64,000 nt of DNA from Anderseniella sp963700885 (GTDB lineage Bacteria; Pseudomonadota; Alphaproteobacteria; Rhizobiales; Aestuariivirgaceae). Made by a program: the position numbers and the translations under genes. Under the pieces are notes generated by a model. The model saw nothing but the letters and a program-made list of their open reading frames with translations, was not told where the DNA came from and made no database searches. Below are positions 51,983 to 61,481 of the stretch, one piece after another; positions within the stretch are counted from its first letter, which is position 1; the number at the start of each line of letters is the position of its first letter. Where the stretch lies: NCBI GenBank assembly GCA_963700885.1, contig CAVOZJ010000016.1, positions 186,001 through 250,000 on the forward strand, written 5' to 3'.

Positions 51983-52895
51983 CGAAGAGTTCAAGGATGA
52001 TGCTGGCAGTTTCCAGTTTGTCGTCATTGGCGATCGTACCGGAGGCGCGAACGTGGAAGGAACGTTCAAGATTGCGATCGATCAGCTTAAGCTGCTGCAG
52101 CCGGAGTTCGTCATCAATGTCGGCGATCTCATCGAAGGTTACAGTGATGACAAGTCCGAACTGAATGCCGAGTGGGATGAGGCCGACAGCATGCTGAAGG
52201 ACTTGGGCATCCCGTTTTTCCGGACACCTGGCAATCACGATATCTCAAACAAGACCGCACAGCAGGTTTGGCGGGAGCGCTATGGATCCACCTACTACCA
52301 CTTCGTATACAACAATACCTTGTTCCTGGTTCTGGACAGTGAGGATCCCCCCCGCGAACCCCCCCCAGGGATCAAGGAAAAGCTCGATCTTTATAACAAG
52401 CTTCAGACGGAAGACCCTGAAAAGGCAAAGGCCATGCTGGCCGAGTTCATGTCCGATGAGTCAGTCGTCGCGGGTCTGGCAAAGCCGGTTGAGTTTGGTA
52501 ATGGCCAGGTGACATTTATCAAGAATGCACTCGCGCAACATCCCGAGGTGCGCTGGACTTTCGTCTTCCTTCACGAGCCTGCCTGGGAAAAACCATCGGA
52601 GAGCTTCAAGTCAGTTCAGGCTCTGCTCAAAGGCCGCAACCATACGTTTATCGCCGGCCATCTGCATTATTATGACTACGACAATATAGATGGCAATGAA
52701 CACATTACGATGGGACCGGCAGGAGCTTCCTTTCACCAGGAGGGGCCGGGCAACGTAGATCATCTGATGTGGGTGACGATGACGGGTGACGGTCCTCAGA
52801 TCGCCAACATTGCACTGAAGGGCATCTTTGATCGGAAGGGTCTCGACCCCTCTCTGTTTGGTGCATACGACCGCAAGGGAGCAAAAGCTCAGTAA
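51849..52895 (+). CDS. Exported calcineurin-like metallophosphoesterase
   Basis: 348 residues from ATG 51849 (GGAGTTTGCG). Signal peptide to AMSAEF; metallophosphatase motifs in order: VVIGDRTGG (first Asp; His of DxH replaced by Arg), INVGDLIEGYSD, RTPGNHDISN, FLHEPAWE and AGHLHYYDYD (GHxH). Periplasmic phosphoesterase; substrate unknown. Signal and promoter were copied in inverted orientation in front of the DUF1254 operon. Confidence 0.88.
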   Translation: MIQKRTGIISTLLFALSIGVSVGPAMSAEFTYDNQALPSAKPWTSEEFKDDAGSFQFVVIGDRTGGANVEGTFKIAIDQLKLLQPEFVINVGDLIEGYSDDKSELNAEWDEADSMLKDLGIPFFRTPGNHDISNKTAQQVWRERYGSTYYHFVYNNTLFLVLDSEDPPREPPPGIKEKLDLYNKLQTEDPEKAKAMLAEFMSDESVVAGLAKPVEFGNGQVTFIKNALAQHPEVRWTFVFLHEPAWEKPSESFKSVQALLKGRNHTFIAGHLHYYDYDNIDGNEHITMGPAGASFHQEGPGNVDHLMWVTMTGDGPQIANIALKGIFDRKGLDPSLFGAYDRKGAKAQ

Positions 52896-52952
52896 GCCAA
52901 GAGTGAAGGGTTAGAGAAGGCTTCTGGCCAGCCAGCGAAGCTCAATAACGCT

Positions 52953-53009
52953 CAACCATGGAAGATCACGTCCATCGGCCTGCGCAAATGTGCTCAAAGG
53001 TCTGATTAA
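52953..53009 (+). pseudogene. IS630 C-terminal scrap
   Basis: QPWKITSIGLRKCAQRSD-stop parallels the IS630 end at 49080-49126. Too short to say more. Confidence 0.5.
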
Positions 53010-53093
53010 TGGAAGATCTTATAAAAATTCAGACTGAGACTGATAGATCTGATTTATTCAGACGCTTTCTGGAAAAAGAATGGAGACTAAATC

Positions 53094-54501
53094 ATGATAT
53101 CAAGATTTTTAAAATTGGTGAATATAATTGGATGTATCCTGGCGTTATCAATATTTGCCAGCTCCATCACTGTGAAAGCGGCTGAGATGAACGACGAGCA
53201 AATGGAAGATCTTGTCCGCCAATCTTACCGCTTTGTGGCGATGTATAACGTCAACAACAAGATGGTAATGGATGAAAAGAATCCGATGAGTACGGGCGGC
53301 TGGAACAAGGTTACGGCCAATACGAAGCTGACCGATCACACGATGAAGGCTATTGCTCGGCCGAATAACGATACGCTCTACATCACTGTGGCAGTCGATG
53401 TCACCGAAGAGCCGATTATCGTCGAGATTCCTAAATTCGACTCCGTGTACGTGTCGCTGATGGTGACTGGCTATGATCACTACGTGAACGTACCGCTGTC
53501 GACACAAAAAGGGGATTTCGACAAACCGACGACAGTGCTTTTTTACAGTGAACGGACGCCCAATTATGACGGTGAAGCGATCAAAGGGGTTGAGCACACG
53601 TTCAAAGCGACGGGCGACTATGTGAGTGCCATTTTCCGCGTGATGCCGCACGCTGATGAGCCGGAGCGGATGGAACGCAACCTAGCGGCGATGAAGGATA
53701 TAATGGTCCTCCCACTTTCGGAATATCAGGGCAAAGACAAGCCTGAAGCAAAAGACGTTACCTTTCCTGATATCGGTAGCGACTTTGACATATTCGAGAA
53801 CAACTTGCTCGAAGTGATGCAGTTTGTTTTCAACCATACCACGCTTGATCCCGCAGATCCGATCGACAAGAGCGTGCTGGATATATATGCGGCACTCGGT
53901 GTGGTTCCGGGACAAGATTTCGATCCGGACAAGGTCGCCAAGATCGACGGCAAGGCAATTCGCGCAGTTGCAGAACGCGTTGCACAGAGCGAACTCGCAC
54001 GGGCGACCCAACCCGATTTTCGACCGAACATGCTAAAACTTGTTCAAGACAAAGGGCGAGATTTCTGGCGACCTTCTCACCTTCCAGTCAATCTTCGGGC
54101 CTATCGGTCTGCCGGCAACCGAAGTGATCTATCCTGCAATCGCAAGCTCTGATGGTCAGCCCATGACTGCGGAAAATGATTACATCATCCGGATGACTGC
54201 AGAAGAATTGCCACCGGCCAAGGCATTCTGGTCAATTACGCTTTATGATGTTGAGAACGGGTTTTTCATTCCTAATGAGAGGAAAAAATACAGCGTAGGA
54301 CTCAATGGTGGTATGGAACTCGACAAAGATGGTGGGATTACCATCGCAATTGCAGCAGACAAACCTGACGGTATAGCCGAGGACAACTGGCTACCAATTG
54401 AACGCGGTAGTTATGAAATCGGTCCCACTATGCGGCTCTATGCTCCCGAGATGAAAAAGTTCGAAAACTGGAAGCCGCCAGTTGCTGAAAAGATTGAGTA
54501 G
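53094..54501 (+). pseudogene. DUF1254/DUF1214 exported protein, single frameshift
   Basis: The first frame (53094 to about 54040) gives the signal peptide and DUF1254 domain (VRQSYRFVAMYNVNNKMVMD, AIARPNNDTLYITVAVDVTE, YVSLMVTGYDHYVNVPLSTQ). A +1 shift near 54030-54045 moves to the frame FKTKGEISGDLLTFQSIFGP, LPPAKAFWSITLYDVENGFF, ENWLPIERGSYEIGPTMRLY ending at 54501. Joined length (about 468) is normal for the family. Either a real mutation or a base-calling error. Close relatives are the fragments at 57020 and 13480. Confidence 0.85.
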
Positions 54502-54558
54502 ACATCGATGTACCAATGAAAGAGTCAGCACCTGGGATTTAACCGAAAGGAATGCAGC

Positions 54559-56453
54559 ATGTCAGCTAGACCCAACCGGAGAGAAGTGCTTCTCTCATCT
54601 GCAGCAGTGGCTGCAATGCCGGCCGCGGGCGGGGATTTGTTTGTTCGCCCGGTTCTTGCTCAAGCTGCAGCCACCAGGGATGTCGCTTCGTCGACAGCGC
54701 AGATTGACGCCTATATGGGCGCACCGGTCGAGTTAGTGACCGCGCCGAACGGGGCAATCACCAATAAAAAGCTCCTTGAAGGTGTTGAGAAGGTCGTCTG
54801 GCTCAAGCCAACAATCGAAAAGCCCACAGACGGAATATGGGTTTTCGGCGGTTATGGCCTGGCTCCAATGACCATCATCGAAACGGACGAAGGGCTAATC
54901 GCTTTCGACACAGGCGACACGAAGCACGACGGCGAGCTGATGTTCGAAGCTCTCCGCACGGTAAGCGACAAGCCGGTGAAGGCAATTATTTATGGTCATT
55001 CGCACACCTGTTTTGGGGCTGGCGTCCTAGCGGAAGGCAATACGGATCTTGCGATCATCGGTCATCCAAATTTGAATGCCGTGGTGGAGCAAAATGCCGG
55101 CGGCGCCCCTGCTTATTTCCCGGAGATCGGGCCGTACATCACCGCGCGTGCGGTGATACAATTCAATGGTTACATGCCGGACAAGGGTCCCGGATGCCTA
55201 TGTTGTGCCCACCAACCTGACCAAGCCCGAGTCTGCATTTCTGCCTGTCAACACACCCGTTGAAGACGGACAGGAAATGACAGTGCTAGGCGTGAAGATG
55301 CAGTTCTTCACTAAATACGGGTCCGATGACAAAGTTCACACAACGGTCTGGCTTCCCGAACGGAAGATTCTACTCACTACTATGCTTTGGTCAAGTCCGC
55401 CGCAGCTGTATTCGTTGCGGGGTGACATCTTCCGCGATCCCCGCGAATGGATTGCAGGTCTGAAACACAACCGTGATCTTCAGCCTGAAGTACTAATCTC
55501 CGCCGGATGCCGGCCTGTTGTCGGTAAGGATGAAGTGTACAAAGTTATTGAAGGCTATATGGATGGCGCGAGCTTTGTCCTGGATCAGACGCTACGTGGC
55601 ATTCTCGGCGGTAAAGGCCCCGATGAACTCAGGCATCTGGTGCGATTTCCGAAGTACCTGGATGAGATTCCTGAACAACCTGCAAAACTACGGGGAAATC
55701 TCAACCTATCCGCCAGCGATATACTATCAATGTGTGGGGTGGTACGATAACGACGCTGCCAACCTGAAGCCGGTGTCTCCGCAGGACGAGGCCTCGCGCA
55801 TTGTACCTCTCTTGGGCGGACGCGATAAGGTTCTGGCAGCCGCCACAGATGCGTTAAACAAAAAGGAGTACGCATGGGCAGCGCAGCTGGTGAATTACCT
55901 CTACCGGCTTGATCCGCAGGACGAGGAGGTGCGCAAGACTAAAGCAGAAGCACTGCGCCGGATGGCGTATGTGTCAACCGGTGCGAACGATCGTGGGCAC
56001 TTGATGTCGCAAGCCCTGGCTCTTGAAGGCAAAGTTACCATCCCACGCCTCATCCCGCCGCCGCCGGAAGCGATCGGCGCATCGCCAACAACCTTCCTAA
56101 ACTATTTCCGCGTCCGTATCGACCCGGAAAAGAGTGGTAAGACCGACAAGGTCTTACGCTTTGATTTCGCGGACAGCAGTAGCGCCGGTTTGCATATTCG
56201 CCGCGCAGTCGCGGAGTTTGTCCTCTCACCTGATGAGCACTACCGTAAACCCGACATAACGCTCGCGATGTCCGGGGAAACTTGGGTAAAGCTCTACTTG
56301 AGCCTAGCAACGCCAAACGATTTGATCGCGAGTGGAGAAGTCGAGGTCACCGGCGACCCTGCCGAGGCGGCTCGTTTGATAGACTTGTTCGACCGCTATG
56401 TCCCCGAGAAGGCTGTTGTTGTACCTCCGGCTGCGTTCTCGTCCCAGCGCTGA
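54559..56453 (+). pseudogene. Alkyl-sulfatase-like MBL-fold hydrolase, two frameshifts
   Basis: Three successive frames (54559-55185, 55188-55690, 55693-56453) together encode about 630 residues: Tat-like signal (RRNRREVLLSS-type twin Arg in NRREVLLSSAAVAAMPAAGG), MBL domain (FGGYGLAPMTIIETDEGLIA, FDTGDTKHDGE, IIYGHSHTCFGAGVLAEGN), dimerization domain (NYGEISTYPPAIYYQCVGWY, EYAWAAQLVNYLYRLDPQDE) and SCP2-like end (LFDRYVPEKAVV). The usual HxHxDH metal motif is HSHTCF, lacking Asp/His. Both shifts are +1. Starts 57 bp after the DUF1254 gene, so likely the same operon once. Confidence 0.82.
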
Positions 56454-56502
56454 TGGGTAGGGACGGGCGGGGCAAGTCAACGCCTGTCTGAACAAGTTTA
56501 GG

Positions 56503-56600
56503 AGACCTACCATACCATTTATGTAAAGCGCGCCTGAAGCTGTTGGGCTCCGTGAAACCCAGGTGCTTGGCTATTTCATTGACTGATACCAACCGGCTTT
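56503..56600 (-). pseudogene. AraC-type HTH fragment
   Basis: VSVNEIAKHLGFTEPNSFRR, ALHKWYGRSPK on the minus strand is the second helix-turn-helix of an AraC-family regulator, cut on its N-terminal side by the IS630 end at 56601. Stops at foreign sequence after GRSP. Confidence 0.7.
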
Positions 56601-56602
56601 GA

Positions 56603-56730
56603 TCAGTAGCGATGCGCCCAGTCACGCAAGCCGATGGACACGACCTTGCAGGCTTGGTCGACGAGGTTGTTCCAGGTCTGACATGACAGGGCGACAATGT
56701 CCTCAAAGGAGCGGAAGACACGGTTGGACT
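56603..56730 (-). pseudogene. IS630 transposase C-terminal remnant
   Basis: SNRVFRSFEDIVALSCQTWN, NLVDQACKVVSIGLRDWAHR-Y-stop; same end as 48965-49126. The IS terminus ATACCAACCGGCTTTGATCA overlaps the AraC fragment junction. Confidence 0.78.
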
Positions 56731-56744
56731 GGAGTGCCTCCTCT

Positions 56745-56859
56745 AAAGTAGTCCACCAAACGGGATAGATTTATCCGCCTAACTGGAGGACCAGGAGATG
56801 ACTGGAAAGCGAGACAAGCCTGAAGAGATCGTATCGAAGCTGCGGCAGGTCGGCCAATA
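56745..56859 (+). pseudogene. IS3 left end with orfA start
   Basis: Upstream end segment, ribosome site CTGGAGGACCAGGAG, then MTGKRDKPEEIVSKLRQVGQ-stop: first 19 codons of an IS3 orfA. Truncated where the next gene begins. Confidence 0.75.
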
Positions 56860-57025
56860 ATGAAATTCAGCACACTCCTAAGGTTTTTGGCTATGGGGCT
56901 GTTTTGTTGCGTCCTTGCAACAGGGAAACCGGCAGCTGCCCAAGAGACGACTGGCTCACAAACAGATCAAAACTTGTTGGTACGACAACTCAACGATCCT
57001 CAATTAAGCAATGACGCATTCACGC
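56860..57025 (+). pseudogene. 5' end of an exported-protein gene
   Basis: MKFSTLLRFLAMGLFCCVLA, signal to PAAAQ, then ETTGSQTDQNLLVRQLNDPQ-LSNDA, before running into antisense DUF1254 sequence at about 57025. The family cannot be told from 50 residues. Confidence 0.55.
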
Positions 57026-57766
57026 TCCGGTTGTGTGATTGAAAACGAACTGCATGACCTCAAGCAGGTTGTTCTTGAATATGTCGAAATCGCTGGCGCC
57101 AAAATCAGGAAAGACAACTTCCTTTGCTTCAGGCTTGTCCTTGCCGAGATATTCGGAAAGAGGAACAACCTTTACTGCTTCCATTGCGGCGAGGTTGCGT
57201 TCCATCCGCTCCGGTTCATCGGCATGGGGCATGACACGCATTACCGCGCTCAGATAATCACCGGTTGCCTCGAAGATATGCTCAACACCTTCAACAGGCT
57301 CTCCGCTGTAGCCAGGGGTGCGCTCAGAATAGAACAGGATTTTGGTCGGTTCCCCGAAATCACCGTTCTGCGTCGATAGAGGTATGTTCACGTAGTGATC
57401 GTAGCCGGTCACCATCATCGAAACATACACCGAATCAAAAGCCGGAACGTCCAGAATAATCGGTTCTTTCGTGACGTCGATCATGGCCCCGATATAGAGG
57501 GTGTCATTGTTTGGCCGCGCGATGGCTTTCATCGTGTGATCGACAAGCGTGGTGTTTGCCTTGACCCGGTTCCAGCCATCCGTACTCGTTGGATTATTTG
57601 GATCCATCGCGAACTTGTTGTTGACATTGTACATCGCAACAAAGCGGTAGGACTGTCGGACCAGGTCTTCTATCTGTTCGTCTGTCAGATCCGCAGCAGC
57701 GGCCGAACCTGCAAAAGTAATCATTGAACAAAATCCAATCAGCAAAGCGACTATTCTGGACATCAA
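57020..57766 (-). pseudogene. DUF1254 N-terminal half, truncated
   Basis: Signal peptide to SAAAADL, then VRQSYRFVAMYNVNNKFAMD, AIARPNNDTLYIGAMIDVTK, YVSMMVTGYDHYVNIPLSTQ, NNLLEVMQFVFNHTT and a stop from foreign sequence. Highly similar to the first half of 53094-54501. The DUF1214 half is missing. Confidence 0.88.
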
Positions 57767-58046
57767 GCTTCCTCCCTCTAGGTCGAACGAATTTGAGCAA
57801 TCAGCGGTTCTTCTCCTACGCTTCCATCACCATGGCGGACGGATTATCGATGCATTAAGGTTAGCGTGGCGCGATTATTTCACATTGATATATGGGCACC
57901 TCTAACAATACGGTTCTGACCCGTTAGTTGTAGGCCATTATTAGCCTGGCCATGAAGCGCTTTTACGGCGGTTATCATGATTACCGCGCTCTCGCGGGGT
58001 AATCTTTCTTCAAATCCAAACTCCAGACAGACTCCTCCTGCAAAAC
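57767..58046. other. Gap before IS5
   Basis: No gene seen. Should include the promoter of the truncated DUF1254 gene and the left end of the IS5 element; I could not define a terminal repeat by eye. Confidence 0.35.
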
Positions 58047-59093
58047 TCATGGGGAGCCAGCCATGGCGAGACGTTCCAAGTGAACCAGACGGCGCATGTT
58101 GTAGGTCAGGTTCTTCAGGCCGATCCTCGCCTTGGCCCGCGCCAGCCCGATGCTGCGCACCAGCGTCCCGCCCATGTCGTTACTCTGAGCACCGAAGACA
58201 TGCTCCACACGAGCCCGGACCTTCGAACGGGTTTTGTTGCCCTGCATCTCCCGGTTGGTCAGTGGCTTGTTACGGTGGCTCTTGCGGTGAATCCGGCTCT
58301 TCAGACCCTTGTCCGCCAACTTTGCCTCGATCTGTGCCGATCGATAGGCGCTGTCTGCCCACACATCTGATGCCGTGTTGTCTGGATCGAGGACATCCTC
58401 AATGACCTGACTGTCATGCACTGCCGCGTCCGTCACCTGGTAACGCCGCACCAGCTTGTGACGACGGTCAATATTCACGTGGTTCTTGTATCCGTAGTGG
58501 CTCTTGCCGTGCTTCTTTGTCCACCGCGCATCCGTATCCTTCTGGCAACGCCTGGCCGGGTTGTCTTCCCAGCCCTGCGGCGTCTCACCTTGCTTGATCT
58601 TTGCGTTCTCATCACGACTGTTACGCTGTTTGGGAACCGCGACGATCGAAGCGTCGATAATCTGGCCACCCATCGCCAGATAACCCTGTTTTTCCAGATG
58701 GCCGTCGAAGTCCTCAAACAAGGCTTCGGTCACGCCAGCGTGAGCCAACTGTTCCCGGTACATCCATACCGTCTTGGCGTCCGGGACTTTATCCTCAAGA
58801 CCCAGACCCAAAAACCGGATGAAGGAAAAGCGGTCGCGAAGTTGATATTCAACCTGGTCATCAGACAGGTTGTAAAGAGCACAAAGAACAATCGCCTTGA
58901 ACATCACAACAGCGTCCCAGGGCTTGCACCCCGCATTCGACTTGCGCTCCTCGGGCGGCTTGCGCCAGGCCGCTACCAGGCGGACCCGGAAGTCCTCCCA
59001 CGGAACAACCGCATCGATCTTCACCAACGGGTCGTTCTTGGCGTCCAGACCCGCATATCGGTTGGCGATGTCGAAAAAACCCATCTGTCCCAT
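58047..59093 (-). CDS. IS5-family transposase, intact
   Basis: 348 residues: DUF772-type N-terminus (FFDIANRYAGLDAKNDPLVK, PWDAVVMFKAIVLCALYNLS, RFSFIRFLGLGLEDKVPDAK), DDE domain with IIDASIVAVPKQRN, WTKKHGKSHYGYKNHVNIDR, VWADSAYRS, RARVEHVFGAQSND. Complete and in one frame, so probably functional. A fragment of the same IS is at 13799-14002. Not the same as the IS427-type pair. Confidence 0.92.
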   Translation of the reverse strand: MGQMGFFDIANRYAGLDAKNDPLVKIDAVVPWEDFRVRLVAAWRKPPEERKSNAGCKPWDAVVMFKAIVLCALYNLSDDQVEYQLRDRFSFIRFLGLGLEDKVPDAKTVWMYREQLAHAGVTEALFEDFDGHLEKQGYLAMGGQIIDASIVAVPKQRNSRDENAKIKQGETPQGWEDNPARRCQKDTDARWTKKHGKSHYGYKNHVNIDRRHKLVRRYQVTDAAVHDSQVIEDVLDPDNTASDVWADSAYRSAQIEAKLADKGLKSRIHRKSHRNKPLTNREMQGNKTRSKVRARVEHVFGAQSNDMGGTLVRSIGLARAKARIGLKNLTYNMRRLVHLERLAMAGSP

Positions 59094-59559
59094 ATCTGAT
59101 CACCCAAATCACTGCGTCGATGTCGTGATTCTACCTGATCAAAGTTGGAGTGGCTATTTTTAGAGGCGCCCATATGTCAATGCGGTACAAAATCGTTTTG
59201 TTGTCAGCAGCTGGGGGTCTGGTTGGTCAGGGCATGACCTGTCACAAATTGAGCAATAGACGCCAAAATGAATGTCTCAAAGATCCGCAGATCCGACACT
59301 CGTGCGAATTCCAGCGAGGGTCTGCTTTCCGCCCTGGCTGTTCTCTAATTCCGAGCTTGTAGTCAAGCGCTTCTTCGTTGTACCTGCCGGGTTCACTGTT
59401 CTCTTCGCGGTAGTTTTTACTCCGCATTATGGCTTCCAAATGCGTTGGTGGATCAATGTGTGAACCGCGTTTGCCAAATCGGCATCGCAAAGCCTCGGCC
59501 GATCTTACCTTCGCCATCGTCCCGGCTGGGACAGCGTCTCCGCACATCCACTTCCCTGA
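59094..59559. other. Region without a supported gene
   Basis: A short frame MSMRYKIVLLSAAGGLVGQG... from 59174 may be the start of a lost exported protein; on the minus strand a frame with ENSEPGRYNEEALDYKLGIR is open but unmatched. Both are too uncertain to call. Confidence 0.3.
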
Positions 59560-59926
59560 AGCCGCGCAAATCCGGGTCGTGCTCGACAATCTGTCGACCC
59601 ACAGCGCAGCTTCCCTCTACAACGCCTTTGCCCCGGCTGAAGCCAGACGCGTGCTGCGCCGCCTGGAGTTTCACTACACCCCAAAACATGCAAGCTGGCT
59701 CAACATGGTTGAGATCGAGATCGGTGTCCTGCGCAGTCAGTGCCTCGATCGGCGCATCGCAAGCCGCGAGAAACTGGTCGCAGAAATCGCAGCCTGGGAA
59801 AAACGCCGAAACAGCAGCGCCGCACGCATCAAGTGGATGTTCACCACAGACCAAGCCAGGCAAAAAATGCAACGTGCGTATCCAAAGCTCAAAACTCTGC
59901 ACGACATTCAATTCAAAGAGTCATAA
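59560..59926 (+). pseudogene. IS630-type transposase C-terminal remnant (second subtype)
   Basis: IRVVLDNLSTHSAASLYNAF, FHYTPKHASWLNMVEIEIGV, LRSQCLDRRI, ARIKWMFTTDQARQKMQRAY: the second half of a DDE_3 domain with the LDNLSTH and HYTPKHASWLN-E signatures. The N-terminal half is absent. Different from the 123-509 type. Confidence 0.85.
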
Positions 59927-60129
59927 TCTCTGTGTCGCGCCACTAGTCGGTCTTTTAGTGTCTGATGTCGATCTGAAAGCCAAACTGGAAAAATGGGAGC
60001 GTTTCTAAGGCTTCGCCAGACCACATGGCACCTTCAACGGCAGGCCCCTTACGATGACACATTATTATCAATCCGCTGAGTGCCCTGCCAGATCGACTGC
60101 CTTACAATCACAGACTTTGGGAGAAACTG

Positions 60130-61173
60130 ATGCACAAAGCTTCAATCCGTAGCCAATACCTGACGCTATTCATTCTCGGACTTTCCCATCCTCTGGCATC
60201 GGCGGAGCTTACCATGGCGCAGACAAGCCAGATGAAGGCCGGTCAACAACAACTGAGTGTGGTTGGCTCCGCTGCCTATCGAGAGCGGATCGCATTGCCA
60301 CCAGATGCCGAACTCGTTGTGGAGTTGCGGGAGCATGCCTTGGGCCTTGGTTCTATAGTGGCTGAACTGAGAACTTCTACGAACGGCGGCCAGGTCCCTC
60401 TGCCCTTTAAGCTAGAAGTTGACTGGCAAAAGATTGTCCCGGGCACTGAGTATGCGGTGCGGGCTGCAGTCCAGATTGACGGAGCCGTGCGCTGGCTCAG
60501 TGAGACCACTACCATCTCTCCCGAAGAGGTCGGCAAAGTCGAACTGGGTCTGCTGCAGATACATCGGCACAAGCCGATTGATTTTGCCGTCACCTATAAG
60601 TGCGGGTTTTCAACAGTCCGGTTAGACGTTCAGGAGGACAAGGCTATCCTGAAGGTCAATGACGAGACCTTTAAACTGGAAAAGGTAGCGGCCGCCTCTG
60701 GGATGAAATATCAGGCTGGCAACGATGCGAGTACCTACTTATGGTCAAAGGGCGATAACACAGTGGTCTCAGTCCGTGCAACATCCCTGCCGGAATGCGT
60801 TCGGCAGGATGATGAGGCTGACATACCGTCGGGGCGGTCCACCCTGCCAGGAGCCGAATGGGTAGTTCAGGATGTCGGCGGCAAGGGTATCATCGACCGC
60901 TCTCGTGCCACGCTGCAGTTTACAGCAGACGGGCAATTGTCAGGTCGCGCCAGCTGCAATCGCTACATTGCCAGCTATGCAACCAATGGCGACCGGATAC
61001 ATGTGGCACCCCAGGCTGCCATAACGCTGATGGCCTGTCCGGAAGCGCTAATGAACCAGGAGCGCAGGTTTATGGATTTGCTCAAGACCACTAAGCGATG
61101 GTTGATCGACAACACCGGCGCACTGAGGTTGGAAAAGATGGGCGGCAAGGCAATTCTAGCGCGCAGAGAATAA
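60130..61173 (+). CDS. Exported YbaY-MliC-META/HslJ three-domain protein
   Basis: 347 residues, GGGAGAAACTG ribosome site. Signal peptide to about 30; YbaY-like domain (about 40-135: VVGSAAYRERIALPPDAELV, VPLPFKLEVDWQKIVPGTEY); MliC-like lysozyme-inhibitor domain (about 150-225: DFAVTYKCGFSTVRLDVQED, SGMKYQAGNDASTYLWSKGD); META/HslJ domain (about 232-345: GAEWVVQDVGGKGIIDRSRA, QLSGRASCNRYIASYATNGD, LMACPEALMNQERRFMDLL). Envelope-stress type protein; could inhibit C-type lysozyme and protect the cell wall. Single gene. Confidence 0.88.
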   Translation: MHKASIRSQYLTLFILGLSHPLASAELTMAQTSQMKAGQQQLSVVGSAAYRERIALPPDAELVVELREHALGLGSIVAELRTSTNGGQVPLPFKLEVDWQKIVPGTEYAVRAAVQIDGAVRWLSETTTISPEEVGKVELGLLQIHRHKPIDFAVTYKCGFSTVRLDVQEDKAILKVNDETFKLEKVAAASGMKYQAGNDASTYLWSKGDNTVVSVRATSLPECVRQDDEADIPSGRSTLPGAEWVVQDVGGKGIIDRSRATLQFTADGQLSGRASCNRYIASYATNGDRIHVAPQAAITLMACPEALMNQERRFMDLLKTTKRWLIDNTGALRLEKMGGKAILARRE

Positions 61174-61481
61174 AGGTCCGCTTTCATCCTGTAACTCTTC
61201 ACCACACTCCATCTGCCCTTCAAAGACAAATGTGTTGCGTCGATCAATTGATACCAACGAGGCCATCGTGGTAAACCGGTCATGCCATCGGCCTGCTGCT
61301 GATGTCAGCAAATGGAAATGTTTGGCTCGGCGTTGCCATTTGCTGTGTTTCATGCCCGACGACCGCTTCCTGCCGCTAGAGGGCTGTCGGTCAGCTTGGT
61401 TTGTATGTTTAGTGACTGGGACCTTTACCCGCCATCCCCAAGTTCGCTCATCAAGTCGAATACACGTGCTATCATACCGAT
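61174..61481. other. Gap before right-end backbone genes
   Basis: 308 bp. A minus-strand frame is open (KVPVTKHTNQADRQPSSGRK ...) but without family match or ribosome site. Otherwise presumed promoter of the 61482 gene (TATCAT at about 61469). Confidence 0.35.
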
